This document shows, in pieces, positions 19,126-28,332 of a DNA stretch of 64,000 bases (positions are counted from its first letter, which is position 1; each line of letters begins with the position of its first letter). Below the pieces are notes generated by a model that was not told the origin of the DNA, did not search any database, and saw nothing but the letters and a program-made list of their open reading frames with translations. The translations under genes and the position numbers were made by a program. Source of the stretch: Desulfovibrio legallii (GTDB lineage: Bacteria; Desulfobacterota; Desulfovibrionia; Desulfovibrionales; Desulfovibrionaceae); assembly GCF_004309735.1 (NCBI RefSeq), contig NZ_SIXC01000005.1, forward strand, positions 124,001 to 188,000, in the 5' to 3' direction.

Positions 19126-19286
19126 ACTGTGAATAAACTTTTTATTTCAATGGATTAGCATGAAATTTTTTCTAAAAAAAGTCAAAAAAACGGCCGCCGT
19201 GGGTCTTGTGACGCCCGAACGTTTTGTCTGTTTTTTGTCGCCGTACCGCAGCGGCCAATGGCGTGGGGGCAGCATAAAGGTCTGGT

Positions 19287-19898
19287 TCAGGGCCGGATGA
19301 TTTTGTCCGCCAGGTCAAGGCTGGTGACAATGTCCAGCATGTTGGAAGTTTCGCCTACGGCCTTGGCTTCCAGCAGGCCGTAGTGGGTGAGGCAGGTGCC
19401 GCAGACCAGCACGGAAACGCCGTCGGCGGCCAGACGCTGCAAAGCCTCCAGGGCCGGGCCCGGTGTGGCGGCCAAGGTGACGCCGCCGTTGATGAGGATC
19501 ACCCGCCAGAGGTGGGAGCCCAGTTCCGGCAGGGTGGTCAGAAAGTTGGTCATGAGCTTGGCGCCCAGGCCGTCATCACCCCTGCCCAGGGTGGGCGTGG
19601 TGATAAGCGCCAGGGTACGCGGGCCGTTTTTTGCCGCAGAGGCAGCGGGGCGGGCTTCCGGCGCGGCGGGCGGCTGCCCTGCTGCTTCGTCGGCGCTGGC
19701 CGTAAGGCTCCAGCAGGCCGGTCCTTCCTGCGCCACACTCACGGCAAAGCCCTGGCCGCGCAGAAAGCGGCTTACATTATCCACTGCGGGTTCGTTGTCT
19801 ACCAGCAGGCGCAGGTCTTTGGCGCCCGCCCGCAGCAGGTCGCGGCAGCGCACCACCGGCAGGGGGCAGGCCAGGCCGCGGAAATCGGCTGTTTCCAT
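19287..19898 (-). CDS. yedF: YedF family sulfurtransferase-like selenium metabolism protein
   Basis: 203 residues. The N-terminal TusA-like domain has the CPxP motif (DFRGLACPLPVV). The C-terminal DsrE-like domain carries the VLVCGTCLTHYG cysteine motif. The two are joined by an Ala/Pro linker. This two-domain form is annotated as the selenium-metabolism YedF protein; its biochemical role is not settled. It is transcribed divergently from the chemoreceptor. Confidence 0.88.
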   Translation of the reverse strand: METADFRGLACPLPVVRCRDLLRAGAKDLRLLVDNEPAVDNVSRFLRGQGFAVSVAQEGPACWSLTASADEAAGQPPAAPEARPAASAAKNGPRTLALITTPTLGRGDDGLGAKLMTNFLTTLPELGSHLWRVILINGGVTLAATPGPALEALQRLAADGVSVLVCGTCLTHYGLLEAKAVGETSNMLDIVTSLDLADKIIRP

Positions 19899-20049
19899 AT
19901 GTCCTCCTCACGCTCCGCCTGGGGCGGGCCGCGTCAGTTGTGGTTTGTGCACGGCCCCTTAAGAATAGAGTTGAATCGGCCGATAAGCAAGCAAGGGCCG
20001 CGTCGGCAGATGCAACGCGCGGCCACGCGCAACATAAGGCGGGTTGGTT

Positions 20050-21744
20050 ATGGGTATTGGACTGCAGGTGTTGGTGCTGGCGATTCTGGGGGCCCTGACT
20101 TTTTACGCGGATCTTGGCGGCGACAGGCTGATTTTTGTTGGGCTCGCGGCCCTCTGCGCTCTGGCCGACATGGCCTTGTGGCTGCAGGCGCGCGCTCAAA
20201 GCCGGAAACTCTACGACTACACAGGCACGCTTATTGACGTCGGCGATAATGCCCTGCACGGCGATGCCGCACAACGCGCCCTGCACTGCCTGGAGCAGCT
20301 GCGTGCGGCCGCGGCCCGCCAACCGGAAAACGACGCCGCGCTTGTGCGGCTGCAGGAGGAAAATGCGGACCTGCACAGTCGGCTGACAGCGCTGGAGGCA
20401 GAGAAGGAAGCCTTGCGGCAAAAGACCGAGCAGGGGGGCAGCGTGCTGCACAAGGCCCACACGGTCTGCAACAAACTTTCTGAAGAGGTGCGCGGCCTTT
20501 CGCATCTGATTACGGCCGTGAACAAGGGGGTGGAGGTGCAGCGCGACCACCTGGCCGAAACAGCACAGGCCATGAAGCGGGTGGCCGCCACGGCCAGCGA
20601 GGCTTCGGTACAGGTGCGTGGACTCTCGGACAGCGCCCAGAACTCCAGCGCCAGCGCGGCCACGGGCGAGCGCGAGGTGGAGGGATCCGTGGCCTCCATT
20701 GAACGGGTCAAGGACACCATTGTGCAGCTCAAGGAAGCTATGGCCGGGCTGGGCGACAAGGCAAGCAACATCGGCCAGGTCATGTCCGTCATCAATGAAG
20801 TGGCGGATCAGACCAACCTGCTGGCGCTCAACGCGGCCATTGAGGCGGCACGGGCCGGCGAGGCCGGGCGCGGTTTTGCCGTGGTGGCCGACGAGGTGCG
20901 CAAACTGGCTGAAAAGACCATGGGCGCCACCAAGGAAGTGGAAGAGGCCGTGCGGGCCATTCAGGACGAAACCCGCCGCAACGTGCTTACGGTGGACAGG
21001 GCCGCCCAGCTTAGCGTGGACGGCGCGGAGCAGGCCTCGCGCGCCGGCAACTTCATGCGCGATATTATCCATGCCATGACGGAAACGGCCAGCAGCCTGC
21101 AGGTCATTGCCGACAACGCGGCGGAGCAGTCCAAAAACAGCGCGGGCACCAACGGCGCGCTGGAAGAAATCCGCAATGTGGCCGAAAACACGGCCACGGC
21201 CATGGAAAACTTTACCGCAGCCCTGCTTTCCTTCCAAAGCGGCATGGAAGAGCTGGACATGATCGTCAACGCCCTGGTGAGCGGCGACTACGACCAGGCC
21301 GCCACAGACCAGTTTGTGCAGTGGACGCCCAAGCTGGACCTGCACGTGCCCATGGTGGACCGGCAGCACAGGATGCTGGTGGGCTATATTAACGAGCTCT
21401 ACGAAGCCATGGCCCACAACCGCACCAGCAAGGAGCTGCAGGCCATTGTCAAAAAACTGCGCGACTACACGGCCACCCACTTCAGCGACGAAGAAAAGCT
21501 CTTTGCTCCCACCAGCTACCGGGGCACGCAGGAGCATATCAAAATCCACAGAAAATTTGTGGCCAAGCTGGACGAAGTGGAACAGGAACTGCAAAACGGC
21601 ACGGCCACGGTGAGCATGGAGCTGCTTACCTTCCTCAAAGACTGGCTTGTGCAGCACATTATGGGCACGGACCCGACCTATGTGCCCTACCTGTCGGCCG
21701 AGGACAAGGATCCGGAAGCGGACCTGAAGAGCGCGGCGGTTTAG
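20050..21744 (+). CDS. Methyl-accepting chemotaxis protein with C-terminal hemerythrin domain
   Basis: 564 residues. Two N-terminal membrane helices (about 3-45) have almost no periplasmic loop. A coiled-coil region and the MCP signalling hairpin follow ([20 protein letters not shown]). A bacteriohemerythrin domain (about 428-550) has diiron ligands in DRQH, HFSDEE, HIKIH and HIMGTD. This layout resembles Desulfovibrio DcrH, an oxygen or redox chemoreceptor, although DcrH has a periplasmic domain that is missing here. Sensing is therefore likely cytoplasmic. ATG 20050 is chosen over an upstream TTG. Confidence 0.92.
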   Translation: MGIGLQVLVLAILGALTFYADLGGDRLIFVGLAALCALADMALWLQARAQSRKLYDYTGTLIDVGDNALHGDAAQRALHCLEQLRAAAARQPENDAALVRLQEENADLHSRLTALEAEKEALRQKTEQGGSVLHKAHTVCNKLSEEVRGLSHLITAVNKGVEVQRDHLAETAQAMKRVAATASEASVQVRGLSDSAQNSSASAATGEREVEGSVASIERVKDTIVQLKEAMAGLGDKASNIGQVMSVINEVADQTNLLALNAAIEAARAGEAGRGFAVVADEVRKLAEKTMGATKEVEEAVRAIQDETRRNVLTVDRAAQLSVDGAEQASRAGNFMRDIIHAMTETASSLQVIADNAAEQSKNSAGTNGALEEIRNVAENTATAMENFTAALLSFQSGMEELDMIVNALVSGDYDQAATDQFVQWTPKLDLHVPMVDRQHRMLVGYINELYEAMAHNRTSKELQAIVKKLRDYTATHFSDEEKLFAPTSYRGTQEHIKIHRKFVAKLDEVEQELQNGTATVSMELLTFLKDWLVQHIMGTDPTYVPYLSAEDKDPEADLKSAAV

Positions 21745-21855
21745 CGCCGGTTTATCCTGAACGTGCGTTGGCGGTCTGACGACTTGCCCGGGCTGCACGT
21801 CCGGGCCCTTGCTTTTACCGTATTTCAGTGTTACGATTATTTTAAAGATAACTTT

Positions 21856-22066
21856 AGGGCATTGCAACGTTGCAATGCCCTAGCAGTTGCGTGAGCAGAC
21901 GCCCGCCATGGAGGCGCAAGCGCAGCTTTAGCCGTTACGTCGCAAGAGCTTGGCCCGCTACGACGAAGGAAGTTCCGGGCAAAGACAGCGGCGCTGGCTA
22001 CGGATGAAGACGGCACCGCTATGTATTTGCGCGGGTAAGCGCCGGAACTCGTGTGCCGTAAACTTT
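21856..22066 (+). repeat. Dispersed repeat family A, copy A3 (full length)
   Basis: Opens with a perfect 26-base palindrome (AGGGCATTGCAAC and complement, 21856-21881). The blocks GTTGCGTGAGCAGACGCCCG, GAGGCGCAAGCGCAGC, GGGCAAAGACAGCGGCGC, TATTTGCGCGGGTAAGCGCC and GTGCCGTAAACTTT follow. Family-B copy B1 begins 31 bases later. Confidence 0.85.
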
Positions 22067-22097
22067 GTGACTACCTCTTTTCAAAGGTAATCTGCTC

Positions 22098-22224
22098 TAG
22101 AGCATGTAACACTTGAAATGCTCGCTTACGGCAGGCAAAAGCCTGCCTTCTCGCATTTCGTGGCAAGGATTTTCAAGAAAATCCTTGCAGAGCAGTTAGC
22201 TCATTTCATTCGCTAACTGCTCTA
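22098..22224 (+). repeat. Dispersed repeat family B, copy B1 (127 bp)
   Basis: Bounded by TAGAGCA and TGCTCTA. It contains four successive palindromes, in this orientation: GAGCATGTAAC..GAAATGCTC; GGCAGGCAAAAGCCTGCC; GCAAGGATTTTCAAGAAAAT..; and GAGCAGTTAGC..GCTAACTGCTC. It is orientated opposite to copies B2 and B3. The terminal TA dinucleotides may be a target duplication. Confidence 0.85.
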
Positions 22225-22304
22225 AAAGCCGCCACATTCTGCCGCCCGCAAGGCGGGGCCGGCGCGTAACAACGCATTTGAAGGTAAGATAAGGAGTCTG
22301 CGGC

Positions 22305-23231
22305 ATGGGTCGTTCCGCGCATCCCCTCCCGCTTCCCGTCCTGACGGTTTCCGCCGTCGGCGCTCCGGCTATGGCTGCGGAGCCCGGAGTGGGCGCGTCG
22401 GAGGCGGCGGTCTTGCCTGCTCTGCCCGCGCCGGAATCCGGCGGCCGCCTCGCGTGCTGCAGAGGGGTGTTCTCTTCCCTGCTGCTGCACGCCGCTCTGG
22501 TCATCCTGGCGTTGGCGGCTCCGCTGACCGGCGGCGGGCCGCAGCCCGTCCCCTTGCTGCGGGTCACTCTGGTCAGCCTGCTGCCCGGCCCGGCGGTTTC
22601 CATGCCTGCGGCCCCTGCCGCGCCCACAGCCGCCGCGCCCGCCCCGCCGTCAACGCTGTCTGCCGCGGAAGCGGCTGCGTTGGCCCCCAAAGCCGTTACC
22701 CCGTCCCCCGTGCCCCGCAAAGGCGCCGCCCTTGCTCCCAGACCGCGCGCGCCGGCCCGGCCCGCATCCGTGCGGCCCACGCCCGTAAAGCCAAATCCTG
22801 CCCGGCCTGCCGCTGCCGGTTCCGCGCCCGTTGCCGCAAGTCCGGCCAAAGCAGCCGCCGACGCTCCGGCAACGGCCTTGGGCGCAGGCACGCCCGGCCC
22901 GACGCCCGGCGCGGCCCAGGGCGAGATTCGGGGCGAGGCCCTTTACACGCCCAGCCAGCTGGACAGGCCTCCGGCCGTCACCCGTCCGGTACGGCCCCAC
23001 TATCCGGACAGCGCCCGCAGCCGCCGCCTGGAAGGCCGGGTAGTGGTGCGGCTGGTGGTGGAATCTTCCGGCCTGCCGGGCCCCTGCGCCGTCCACGCGG
23101 CCAATCCGCGCGGCTATTTTGAGGACGCCGCCCTGGAGGCCGCGCAGCGCACGCGCTTTCGTCCCGGCAGCAAGGACGGTCGGGCCGTGCGCACGGTGGT
23201 GCTGCTGCCCTTTGATTTCCGGCTGCAATAG
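22305..23231 (+). CDS. TonB family energy transducer
   Basis: 308 residues. A short cytoplasmic leader is followed by a membrane anchor (about 48-68, VFSSLLLHAALVILALAAPL). A long Pro/Ala-rich periplasm-spanning region (70-215) follows, then a TonB C-terminal domain (VRPHYPDSARSRRLEGRVVV...FEDAALEAAQRTRFRPG). It should couple the proton motive force to an outer-membrane receptor. No ExbB/ExbD or receptor gene is adjacent. AAGGAG lies upstream of ATG 22305. The long N-terminal leader before the anchor is unusual. Confidence 0.88.
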   Translation: MGRSAHPLPLPVLTVSAVGAPAMAAEPGVGASEAAVLPALPAPESGGRLACCRGVFSSLLLHAALVILALAAPLTGGGPQPVPLLRVTLVSLLPGPAVSMPAAPAAPTAAAPAPPSTLSAAEAAALAPKAVTPSPVPRKGAALAPRPRAPARPASVRPTPVKPNPARPAAAGSAPVAASPAKAAADAPATALGAGTPGPTPGAAQGEIRGEALYTPSQLDRPPAVTRPVRPHYPDSARSRRLEGRVVVRLVVESSGLPGPCAVHAANPRGYFEDAALEAAQRTRFRPGSKDGRAVRTVVLLPFDFRLQ

Positions 23232-23283
23232 CCTGCGATAGCCCGCGGAAAAGGGGCGGGTCGCTCACCGCTCCCCAAAAAAA

Positions 23284-23315
23284 GCGGAGAAAGCCTTTGG
23301 TGCAGCTTTCTCCGC
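23284..23315. terminator. Hairpin between tonB-like gene and ttrA
   Basis: GCGGAGAAAGC (23284-23294) pairs with GCTTTCTCCGC (23305-23315). It lies between convergent genes. No T tract is seen. Confidence 0.5.
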
Positions 23316-23371
23316 CCGTGTAGGCGCATATGGAATTCCAGGCTCCAGGACCGGGAGGGCGCGTAGCGCCG

Positions 23372-26300
23372 CTACCCCCGGAGCCGTTCCACCCGGACAG
23401 GAATGCCCTGGCGCACAGCGCTGCCCGAATCGCTTTCGGTCAGGGCGGTAACGCCTTTGCGGCTGGGGTCGCCGGGCACAAGGTCATTAAGGTTCATGCC
23501 TGTGCCGCAGCCAGGTACAGCGGGGATGCGCCTTCCGTCCACCCAGACGTCGGCGGCGCCCAGGGCCTTGTGCCCAAAGCCGTGTTCTACGGCCACTACG
23601 CCGGGCATAACTGTTTCCGTCACCGTGACCTGCGCTTCAGTCGCGCCGCCGGGGCTGACCAGACGCACGCGTTCCCCTTGCAGTACGCCCAGGGCGCGGG
23701 CGTCGTGCGGGTGCAGAAGGACCATGTTCACTGGTTTGATGGTCCGCAGACGCGGCGAAACAATGGCGTAGGAATTGATCAGGTTGGATTTGAACGAAAT
23801 CATCAGTAAAGGATAGTCTCGCTCGCTCCAGTGCTGCCGCAGGGGCGTGCCGTCGCTGAATTCTCCGGTCCGCAGGGTAGGAAGGCCGCTGTAGTGCCGC
23901 CCTGTCTGCCAGTGCACAGCCTTGGCGGCGTCTTCGTTGTATACGCACAAGGCGCGGGTCCAGCGGCTGCCCAGTTTATCGCCGTCGTAGCTGGCGGCAA
24001 AGGGCGCGAAGAGGCCGCCCCGGCTGTAGATGCGGGCCACGGGGCCGCGTTCTTCGGGCGGCAGCACGGCCGTAATGTCCGGTAAAATGCGCCCGATGCC
24101 CGAAAGCCGCGTGTCTTCCGCACTGGGTGCGGCCTGAACCTGCCCCTTGCCGAAGGCCATGTTAGCGGCCAAGCGCAGATAATAGTCCTGCGGCGTGTTC
24201 AGGGGGTGCAGCGCGCCGTCCGCGCCGGGGATGGCCTTATCCCCAAAGCCGGGCAGATCCATGCGTCTGGCCACGGCAATGAGAAACTGCTCCATGCACA
24301 CGGGTTGTCCTTCGGCGGTCTTTTGCTGCGACGGGGCCACAGCAGGCCAGCGGGCCGTGGACATGCGGGTAAGCACGCCGCACCAGGCCCCGGCAAAGCC
24401 GCCCCAGCCCTCGTACATGCAGGGGTCCGGCACCAGGTAGTCGGCATAGGCGTTGGTTTCGTTGTGAAAGGCGTCGATGCCGATGATTAGGGGCAGATTT
24501 TTGGGTTCGCGCAACAGCGGGTCCATAACCTTGTGCAGCCCGCCGTGGCCGTACAGCACGTTGCCCGTCCAGTTGATCCAGGCTTTAAAGGTAAAGGGAT
24601 AGCCGTTGGCGTGGCCCAGCAGATGCTCGCCCGGCATATTGGGGGGCGTCAGCGGAAACCAGGGTGAATCTGCCGGATAAGGATTGAGGCCCGCCGCCTT
24701 CCTTTTCCGGAAGGCCGTGGATTTTTCGTAGGGGGCGCGGCAGCGGTTGGCCGGAAAGCCCTGCGGTCCCTTTTTGCCGGGAAAGTTGTTCAGATCGTAG
24801 CGCGGCCCGGTATAGGCGGCCTTATGGAAGTTCGGCGGGGGCACGGCCACGCCGCCTTTAACGTTAAGGTTGCCGATAAGCGTGTTCAGGGTCAGGGCCG
24901 CAAAGGTGGCATTCATTCCGGAAAGGCTCATCATGCCGCCGTGCACGTCCACCACGGCCCGCTTGCCGTGGGCGGTAAACTCTCGCGCCAGGTCTTCTAT
25001 GGTTGCACGCGGTACGCCGCAAAGCGCGGCATACTCGTCCAGACTGTGGGCGCAGGCTTCTTCCTTCAGCAACTGCAGGGCCGTGGCCGCTGTGGCCGTG
25101 GTTCCGTCGGGCAGCGTTACCTCGCCGCGAAAGAAAAGCGCCGCCGTGGGGCACTGCCCCGCCGGGGTCAGCTCTCCTTGAAGGCTCATGACCAGGGGCT
25201 CGCCGGGCAGGGGGGTACCGTCCGGGCCTTTTTGTCCCGTGGGGGGCAGGCGCAGTATTTTGTTTTGCTGCGGGCCGGAAAGGCAGACCAGGTGGGTGGC
25301 GTTGGAAAAGGCCGCTTCCCCGGCAGAAGTGGCGGCCTCCAGGGTGGGGTGGCTCAAAAAGGCCGCGTCGTGACGCGCGTTTTCCAGAATCCAGCGGATC
25401 ATGCCCAGGGCCAGGGCCGCGTCTGTGCCGGGCCGCACAGGCACCCAGCGGGCCCGGTCGCGCGCGGCGTCAGTGACGGAAAGGCGCAGTACCGGGTCAA
25501 TGACCACATAGTGCAGGTTGCCCAGGGTGCGGGCCTCGGCCACCATGCGGGCCGAGCGGTTGAAGGGGTTGCCCGCCTGGGCCGGGGCCGTGCCCCAGAA
25601 TAAGGCAAATTCGCAGTGCTCAAAGTCCGGCTTGGCGTGCGTGTTGGTGGCCAGATTGTTCAGGGCCATGCCGGAACCCATGCGGAAGGAAAGCCCGCAG
25701 TAAGCCCCGTGCTTGCCGAAGTTGCGCGTGCCGTAGGATTGGATGCCGAAACGCTGGAAGAAAAAGACCTCCCGCCCGTCGTCAAAGGCGTAGGTCAGAA
25801 GCAGGCGGTTGGCGTGGGGGCCGAACTCCGGGTGTTCCGGATTGGCTGGGCCGGGTGTTTCACGGATGGCGCGCAGGCCGTCCACCGGCCCCTCGCCGAA
25901 CAGGTCTCCGCCTTCCACCACCTCTTCCACCAGCTGCTCAAAAGAGATGCTCTTCCAGCGGCCTTCGCCGCGCTTGCCTACCCGTTTAAGGCACTGCCGC
26001 ACGCGAAAGGGGTTTGTTTGGGCGTCGGTCATGGCCGCGCCGCGTCCGCAAACAGCGGCCCGCCCGCTGTGCCCGGCCAGGGGGGATTCAGGCGCATCGG
26101 CTCTGGCGGAAAGGGCGCGCAGGGCTTCGCTTACGGGAGTCTGCATGGGCAAGGCGTGGGAGGACGCCAGCGGATTGTAGGGATTGCCCGCCACGCGCGT
26201 CACCTGCTCCTTGCCCGCATCAATGTGCAGACGCACGCCACAGAGCGTGGTGCAGCCCCAACAGAGGTTGAAGGCGGTGCGGACGCCCTGACCGGGACTG

Positions 26301-26497
26301 ACCTGCCCCTGGGCGTCCACCGAGTATTCGGGTTCCAGAGCGTTTTTGTTCACGGGGTCGCGCACGGGTATGCCCGCCGTGCCCCGCATAATGCCGTCCA
26401 GAACGTTCTTGCCCGCACCGGCCGAGGCGGCGGCCAGTGCCCCCGCGCCCAGCAGGGCTGCGCCTGTGCCCAGAAATTTACGTTTCTTCGCGTCCAT
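23372..26497 (-). CDS. ttrA: Tetrathionate reductase catalytic subunit TtrA
   Basis: 1041-residue molybdopterin oxidoreductase of the TtrA/ArrA branch. Near the N-terminus it has a 4Fe-4S motif (CWGCTTLCGVR ... CGRG). The probable Mo-ligand cysteine is in GTRNFGKHGAYCGLSFRMG. The molybdopterin-guanine-dinucleotide domains follow. The leader (MDAKKRKFLGTGAALLGAGA) is Tat-like but has KR instead of RR. Start 26497 is set by AAGGATAGG just upstream; it lies 4 bases after the ttrC stop. It reduces tetrathionate to thiosulfate at the periplasmic side; some relatives act on other sulfur or arsenic oxyanions. Confidence 0.88.
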   Translation of the reverse strand: MDAKKRKFLGTGAALLGAGALAAASAGAGKNVLDGIMRGTAGIPVRDPVNKNALEPEYSVDAQGQVSPGQGVRTAFNLCWGCTTLCGVRLHIDAGKEQVTRVAGNPYNPLASSHALPMQTPVSEALRALSARADAPESPLAGHSGRAAVCGRGAAMTDAQTNPFRVRQCLKRVGKRGEGRWKSISFEQLVEEVVEGGDLFGEGPVDGLRAIRETPGPANPEHPEFGPHANRLLLTYAFDDGREVFFFQRFGIQSYGTRNFGKHGAYCGLSFRMGSGMALNNLATNTHAKPDFEHCEFALFWGTAPAQAGNPFNRSARMVAEARTLGNLHYVVIDPVLRLSVTDAARDRARWVPVRPGTDAALALGMIRWILENARHDAAFLSHPTLEAATSAGEAAFSNATHLVCLSGPQQNKILRLPPTGQKGPDGTPLPGEPLVMSLQGELTPAGQCPTAALFFRGEVTLPDGTTATAATALQLLKEEACAHSLDEYAALCGVPRATIEDLAREFTAHGKRAVVDVHGGMMSLSGMNATFAALTLNTLIGNLNVKGGVAVPPPNFHKAAYTGPRYDLNNFPGKKGPQGFPANRCRAPYEKSTAFRKRKAAGLNPYPADSPWFPLTPPNMPGEHLLGHANGYPFTFKAWINWTGNVLYGHGGLHKVMDPLLREPKNLPLIIGIDAFHNETNAYADYLVPDPCMYEGWGGFAGAWCGVLTRMSTARWPAVAPSQQKTAEGQPVCMEQFLIAVARRMDLPGFGDKAIPGADGALHPLNTPQDYYLRLAANMAFGKGQVQAAPSAEDTRLSGIGRILPDITAVLPPEERGPVARIYSRGGLFAPFAASYDGDKLGSRWTRALCVYNEDAAKAVHWQTGRHYSGLPTLRTGEFSDGTPLRQHWSERDYPLLMISFKSNLINSYAIVSPRLRTIKPVNMVLLHPHDARALGVLQGERVRLVSPGGATEAQVTVTETVMPGVVAVEHGFGHKALGAADVWVDGRRIPAVPGCGTGMNLNDLVPGDPSRKGVTALTESDSGSAVRQGIPVRVERLRG

Positions 26498-26501
26498 GGT
26501 C

Positions 26502-27512
26502 CTATCCTTCCAGAGTGGGGGCGGCCGGCGGCAACAGCCGGGGCAGGAGCACGGCCACCAGCACGGCCAGCCCCGCCGTGCCGGCAAAGGCGGCCAGCGC
26601 GTCCGGCCGCAGCAGGTCAAAAAAGGCGGCACGCGCCGGATACAGCGCAGCGTTGCGCCCAAAGATTTCCCCCATGTGTACAATCTTCCACAACAAAAGT
26701 ACGCCGGACAGCAGCGCGGCAAGCCCCCAGGCCGTCCGGCCGCCGCGCCCCGTATTGTGCAGCAGCAGCAGGGCCGTCAGCCCCAGCAGGACCATGAGCG
26801 TTTCCGGCCCGTGCCACCAAGGTCCCACAAAGGGGGCAAAACCCTGGGGCGCGGGCAGCAGCAGTGCGGCCAGAGCGCAGAGCGGCACAAGGGCGGGCGC
26901 GGTGCGGCGCAGGCCTTCCGGCGGGGCGGAGCAGCGCCCCAGCACGGGCCAGAGGCGCAGGGCCAGCAACAGGGCCAGGCCTGCAGCCCCGGCGGTCCCG
27001 CCCGCCAGCAACACGGGCGTGGCCCAGAGGGCGGACCAGAGCGGACGCCCCACGCAGGCGCGCAGCTCGCCCGTGGCATAGGCCAGCACCAGTCCCCCCA
27101 AAATCAGGGCGGCCAGCGCCAGGGCAAGCCGGACCGGGGCGATCAGGCCCCCTGTGCGGACCGCAGGTTCCTTGCGCCGGTGCAGCCAGAGCAGGGCCAG
27201 GGAGCAGAGCAGGGCCAGGGGCAGAATATAGGCTCCCCAGGCCGTCCACGACGAAAAAGCCGGATGGGCCACAAATTCCCAGACGCGCAAGGGCTGTTCC
27301 AGGGGCACGAACACGCCCAAAAGGCCGCAGGCCAAGGCGCAGAGGGCCGTGAGGGCAAAGAGGTAGGCCCAGGAAGCGGCGGCGTGCCAGGCGGCCAGCC
27401 CCGCGGCCGGCAAGGCTACGCCGCCCGTCAGGATCATAGTCAGGGCCAGGGGTTCCCAGGCCCCCCACTGGGGCGGTCGGGCAAAAGGCACGAGGTCAAG
27501 AAATTCAGTCAT
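26502..27512 (-). CDS. ttrC: Tetrathionate reductase membrane anchor TtrC (NrfD family)
   Basis: 336-residue polytopic protein with about nine hydrophobic helices of the NrfD/PsrC type. It oxidises quinol and passes electrons to TtrB. The start at 27512 overlaps the end of ttrB by 8 bases; upstream frames reaching 27566 lie within ttrB. It precedes ttrA with a 4-base gap, so the order is ttrB-ttrC-ttrA. The family assignment relies on context and hydropathy more than on sharp motifs. Confidence 0.83.
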   Translation of the reverse strand: MTEFLDLVPFARPPQWGAWEPLALTMILTGGVALPAAGLAAWHAAASWAYLFALTALCALACGLLGVFVPLEQPLRVWEFVAHPAFSSWTAWGAYILPLALLCSLALLWLHRRKEPAVRTGGLIAPVRLALALAALILGGLVLAYATGELRACVGRPLWSALWATPVLLAGGTAGAAGLALLLALRLWPVLGRCSAPPEGLRRTAPALVPLCALAALLLPAPQGFAPFVGPWWHGPETLMVLLGLTALLLLHNTGRGGRTAWGLAALLSGVLLLWKIVHMGEIFGRNAALYPARAAFFDLLRPDALAAFAGTAGLAVLVAVLLPRLLPPAAPTLEG

Positions 27513-28224
27513 GGCTGGCCCTCCCTGCCGGATCCACGGGCAGCGGCTCCGGCACGCCGTTCGCATGGATGAAGCGTGCGTCCAGGCCGAGGTAGAAGAC
27601 GTGCGGCCTGGTGTCTTTTTCAGGATACAGCACGGCCACCTTGCCCGTGTAGGCGGCCAGCAGGCGGCTGACCGGACTTAGGGGGTCGTGCAGGTCGCCA
27701 AAAACGCGCGCGCCGCCCACGCAATTTTCTACACAGGCGGGCAGCAGGCCGGCGGCCATGCGGTGGGCGCAGAAGGTGCACTTGTCCGCCGTGTGGGTTT
27801 CGCGGTTCAGAAAGCGCGCGTCATACGGACAGGCCTGCACGCAAAAGCCGCAGCCGATGCAGGTGGCGGCGTTGATGAGCACCAAGCCGTCCTTCCGCTT
27901 GTAGGTGGCGCCCACCGGACATACGGGCACGCAAGGGGGATTTTCACAATGGTTGCAGAGACGCGGCAGCACGGCCAGGGCAGGGGCGTGACCGGCGGCC
28001 GGATCGCCGCCCAGAGCGTATTCGTTGACCGTGGTGCGGAACTCGCCCAGGGGTACGGCATTTTCCGCCCCGCAGGACACGGTACAGGATTGGCAGCCCA
28101 CGCAGCGGCGCAGATCCACCACCATGGCGTAACGCGGGCCTTGCGGCGCATCCGCCTGAGCCGGATCTGCAAGCAGACCGGCCGCGCTCACGCAGCAAAG
28201 GGAAAGGAAGGTTCTTCGGCGCAT
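27505..28224 (-). CDS. ttrB: Tetrathionate reductase iron-sulfur subunit TtrB
   Basis: 239-residue four-cluster ferredoxin subunit. Cysteine groups CVGCQSCTVSC, CNHCENPPCVPVCP, CIGCGFCVQACPYDARF and CTFCAHRMAAGLLPAC..C are all intact. The leader MRRRTFLSLCCVSAAGLLA is a twin-arginine signal. Start 28224 is chosen over 28236 because GGAGG lies 6 bases upstream. It transfers electrons from TtrC to TtrA. First gene of ttrBCA, with a promoter about 70 bases upstream. Confidence 0.9.
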   Translation of the reverse strand: MRRRTFLSLCCVSAAGLLADPAQADAPQGPRYAMVVDLRRCVGCQSCTVSCGAENAVPLGEFRTTVNEYALGGDPAAGHAPALAVLPRLCNHCENPPCVPVCPVGATYKRKDGLVLINAATCIGCGFCVQACPYDARFLNRETHTADKCTFCAHRMAAGLLPACVENCVGGARVFGDLHDPLSPVSRLLAAYTGKVAVLYPEKDTRPHVFYLGLDARFIHANGVPEPLPVDPAGRASHD

Positions 28225-28291
28225 CAGGCCCTCCATTAACACGATCCCGGCGAAACCGTGACTGTTGCATGTCAATCGTAATTAGACCAGT

Positions 28292-28320
28292 TTTGTAGGC
28301 TTTGGACCTCTGGCTGTCAA
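28292..28320 (-). promoter_or_regulatory. Sigma-70 promoter of ttrBCA with direct repeats
   Basis: Minus-strand TTGACA (28320-28315), a 17-base spacer and TACAAA (28297-28292). The octamer TTTGGACC (plus-strand reading) occurs twice, at 28301-28308 and 28322-28329, exactly 21 bases apart. One copy is in the spacer and the other just upstream of -35. The spacing of two helical turns suggests a dimeric regulator. Confidence 0.6.
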
Positions 28321-28332
28321 CTTTGGACCATT

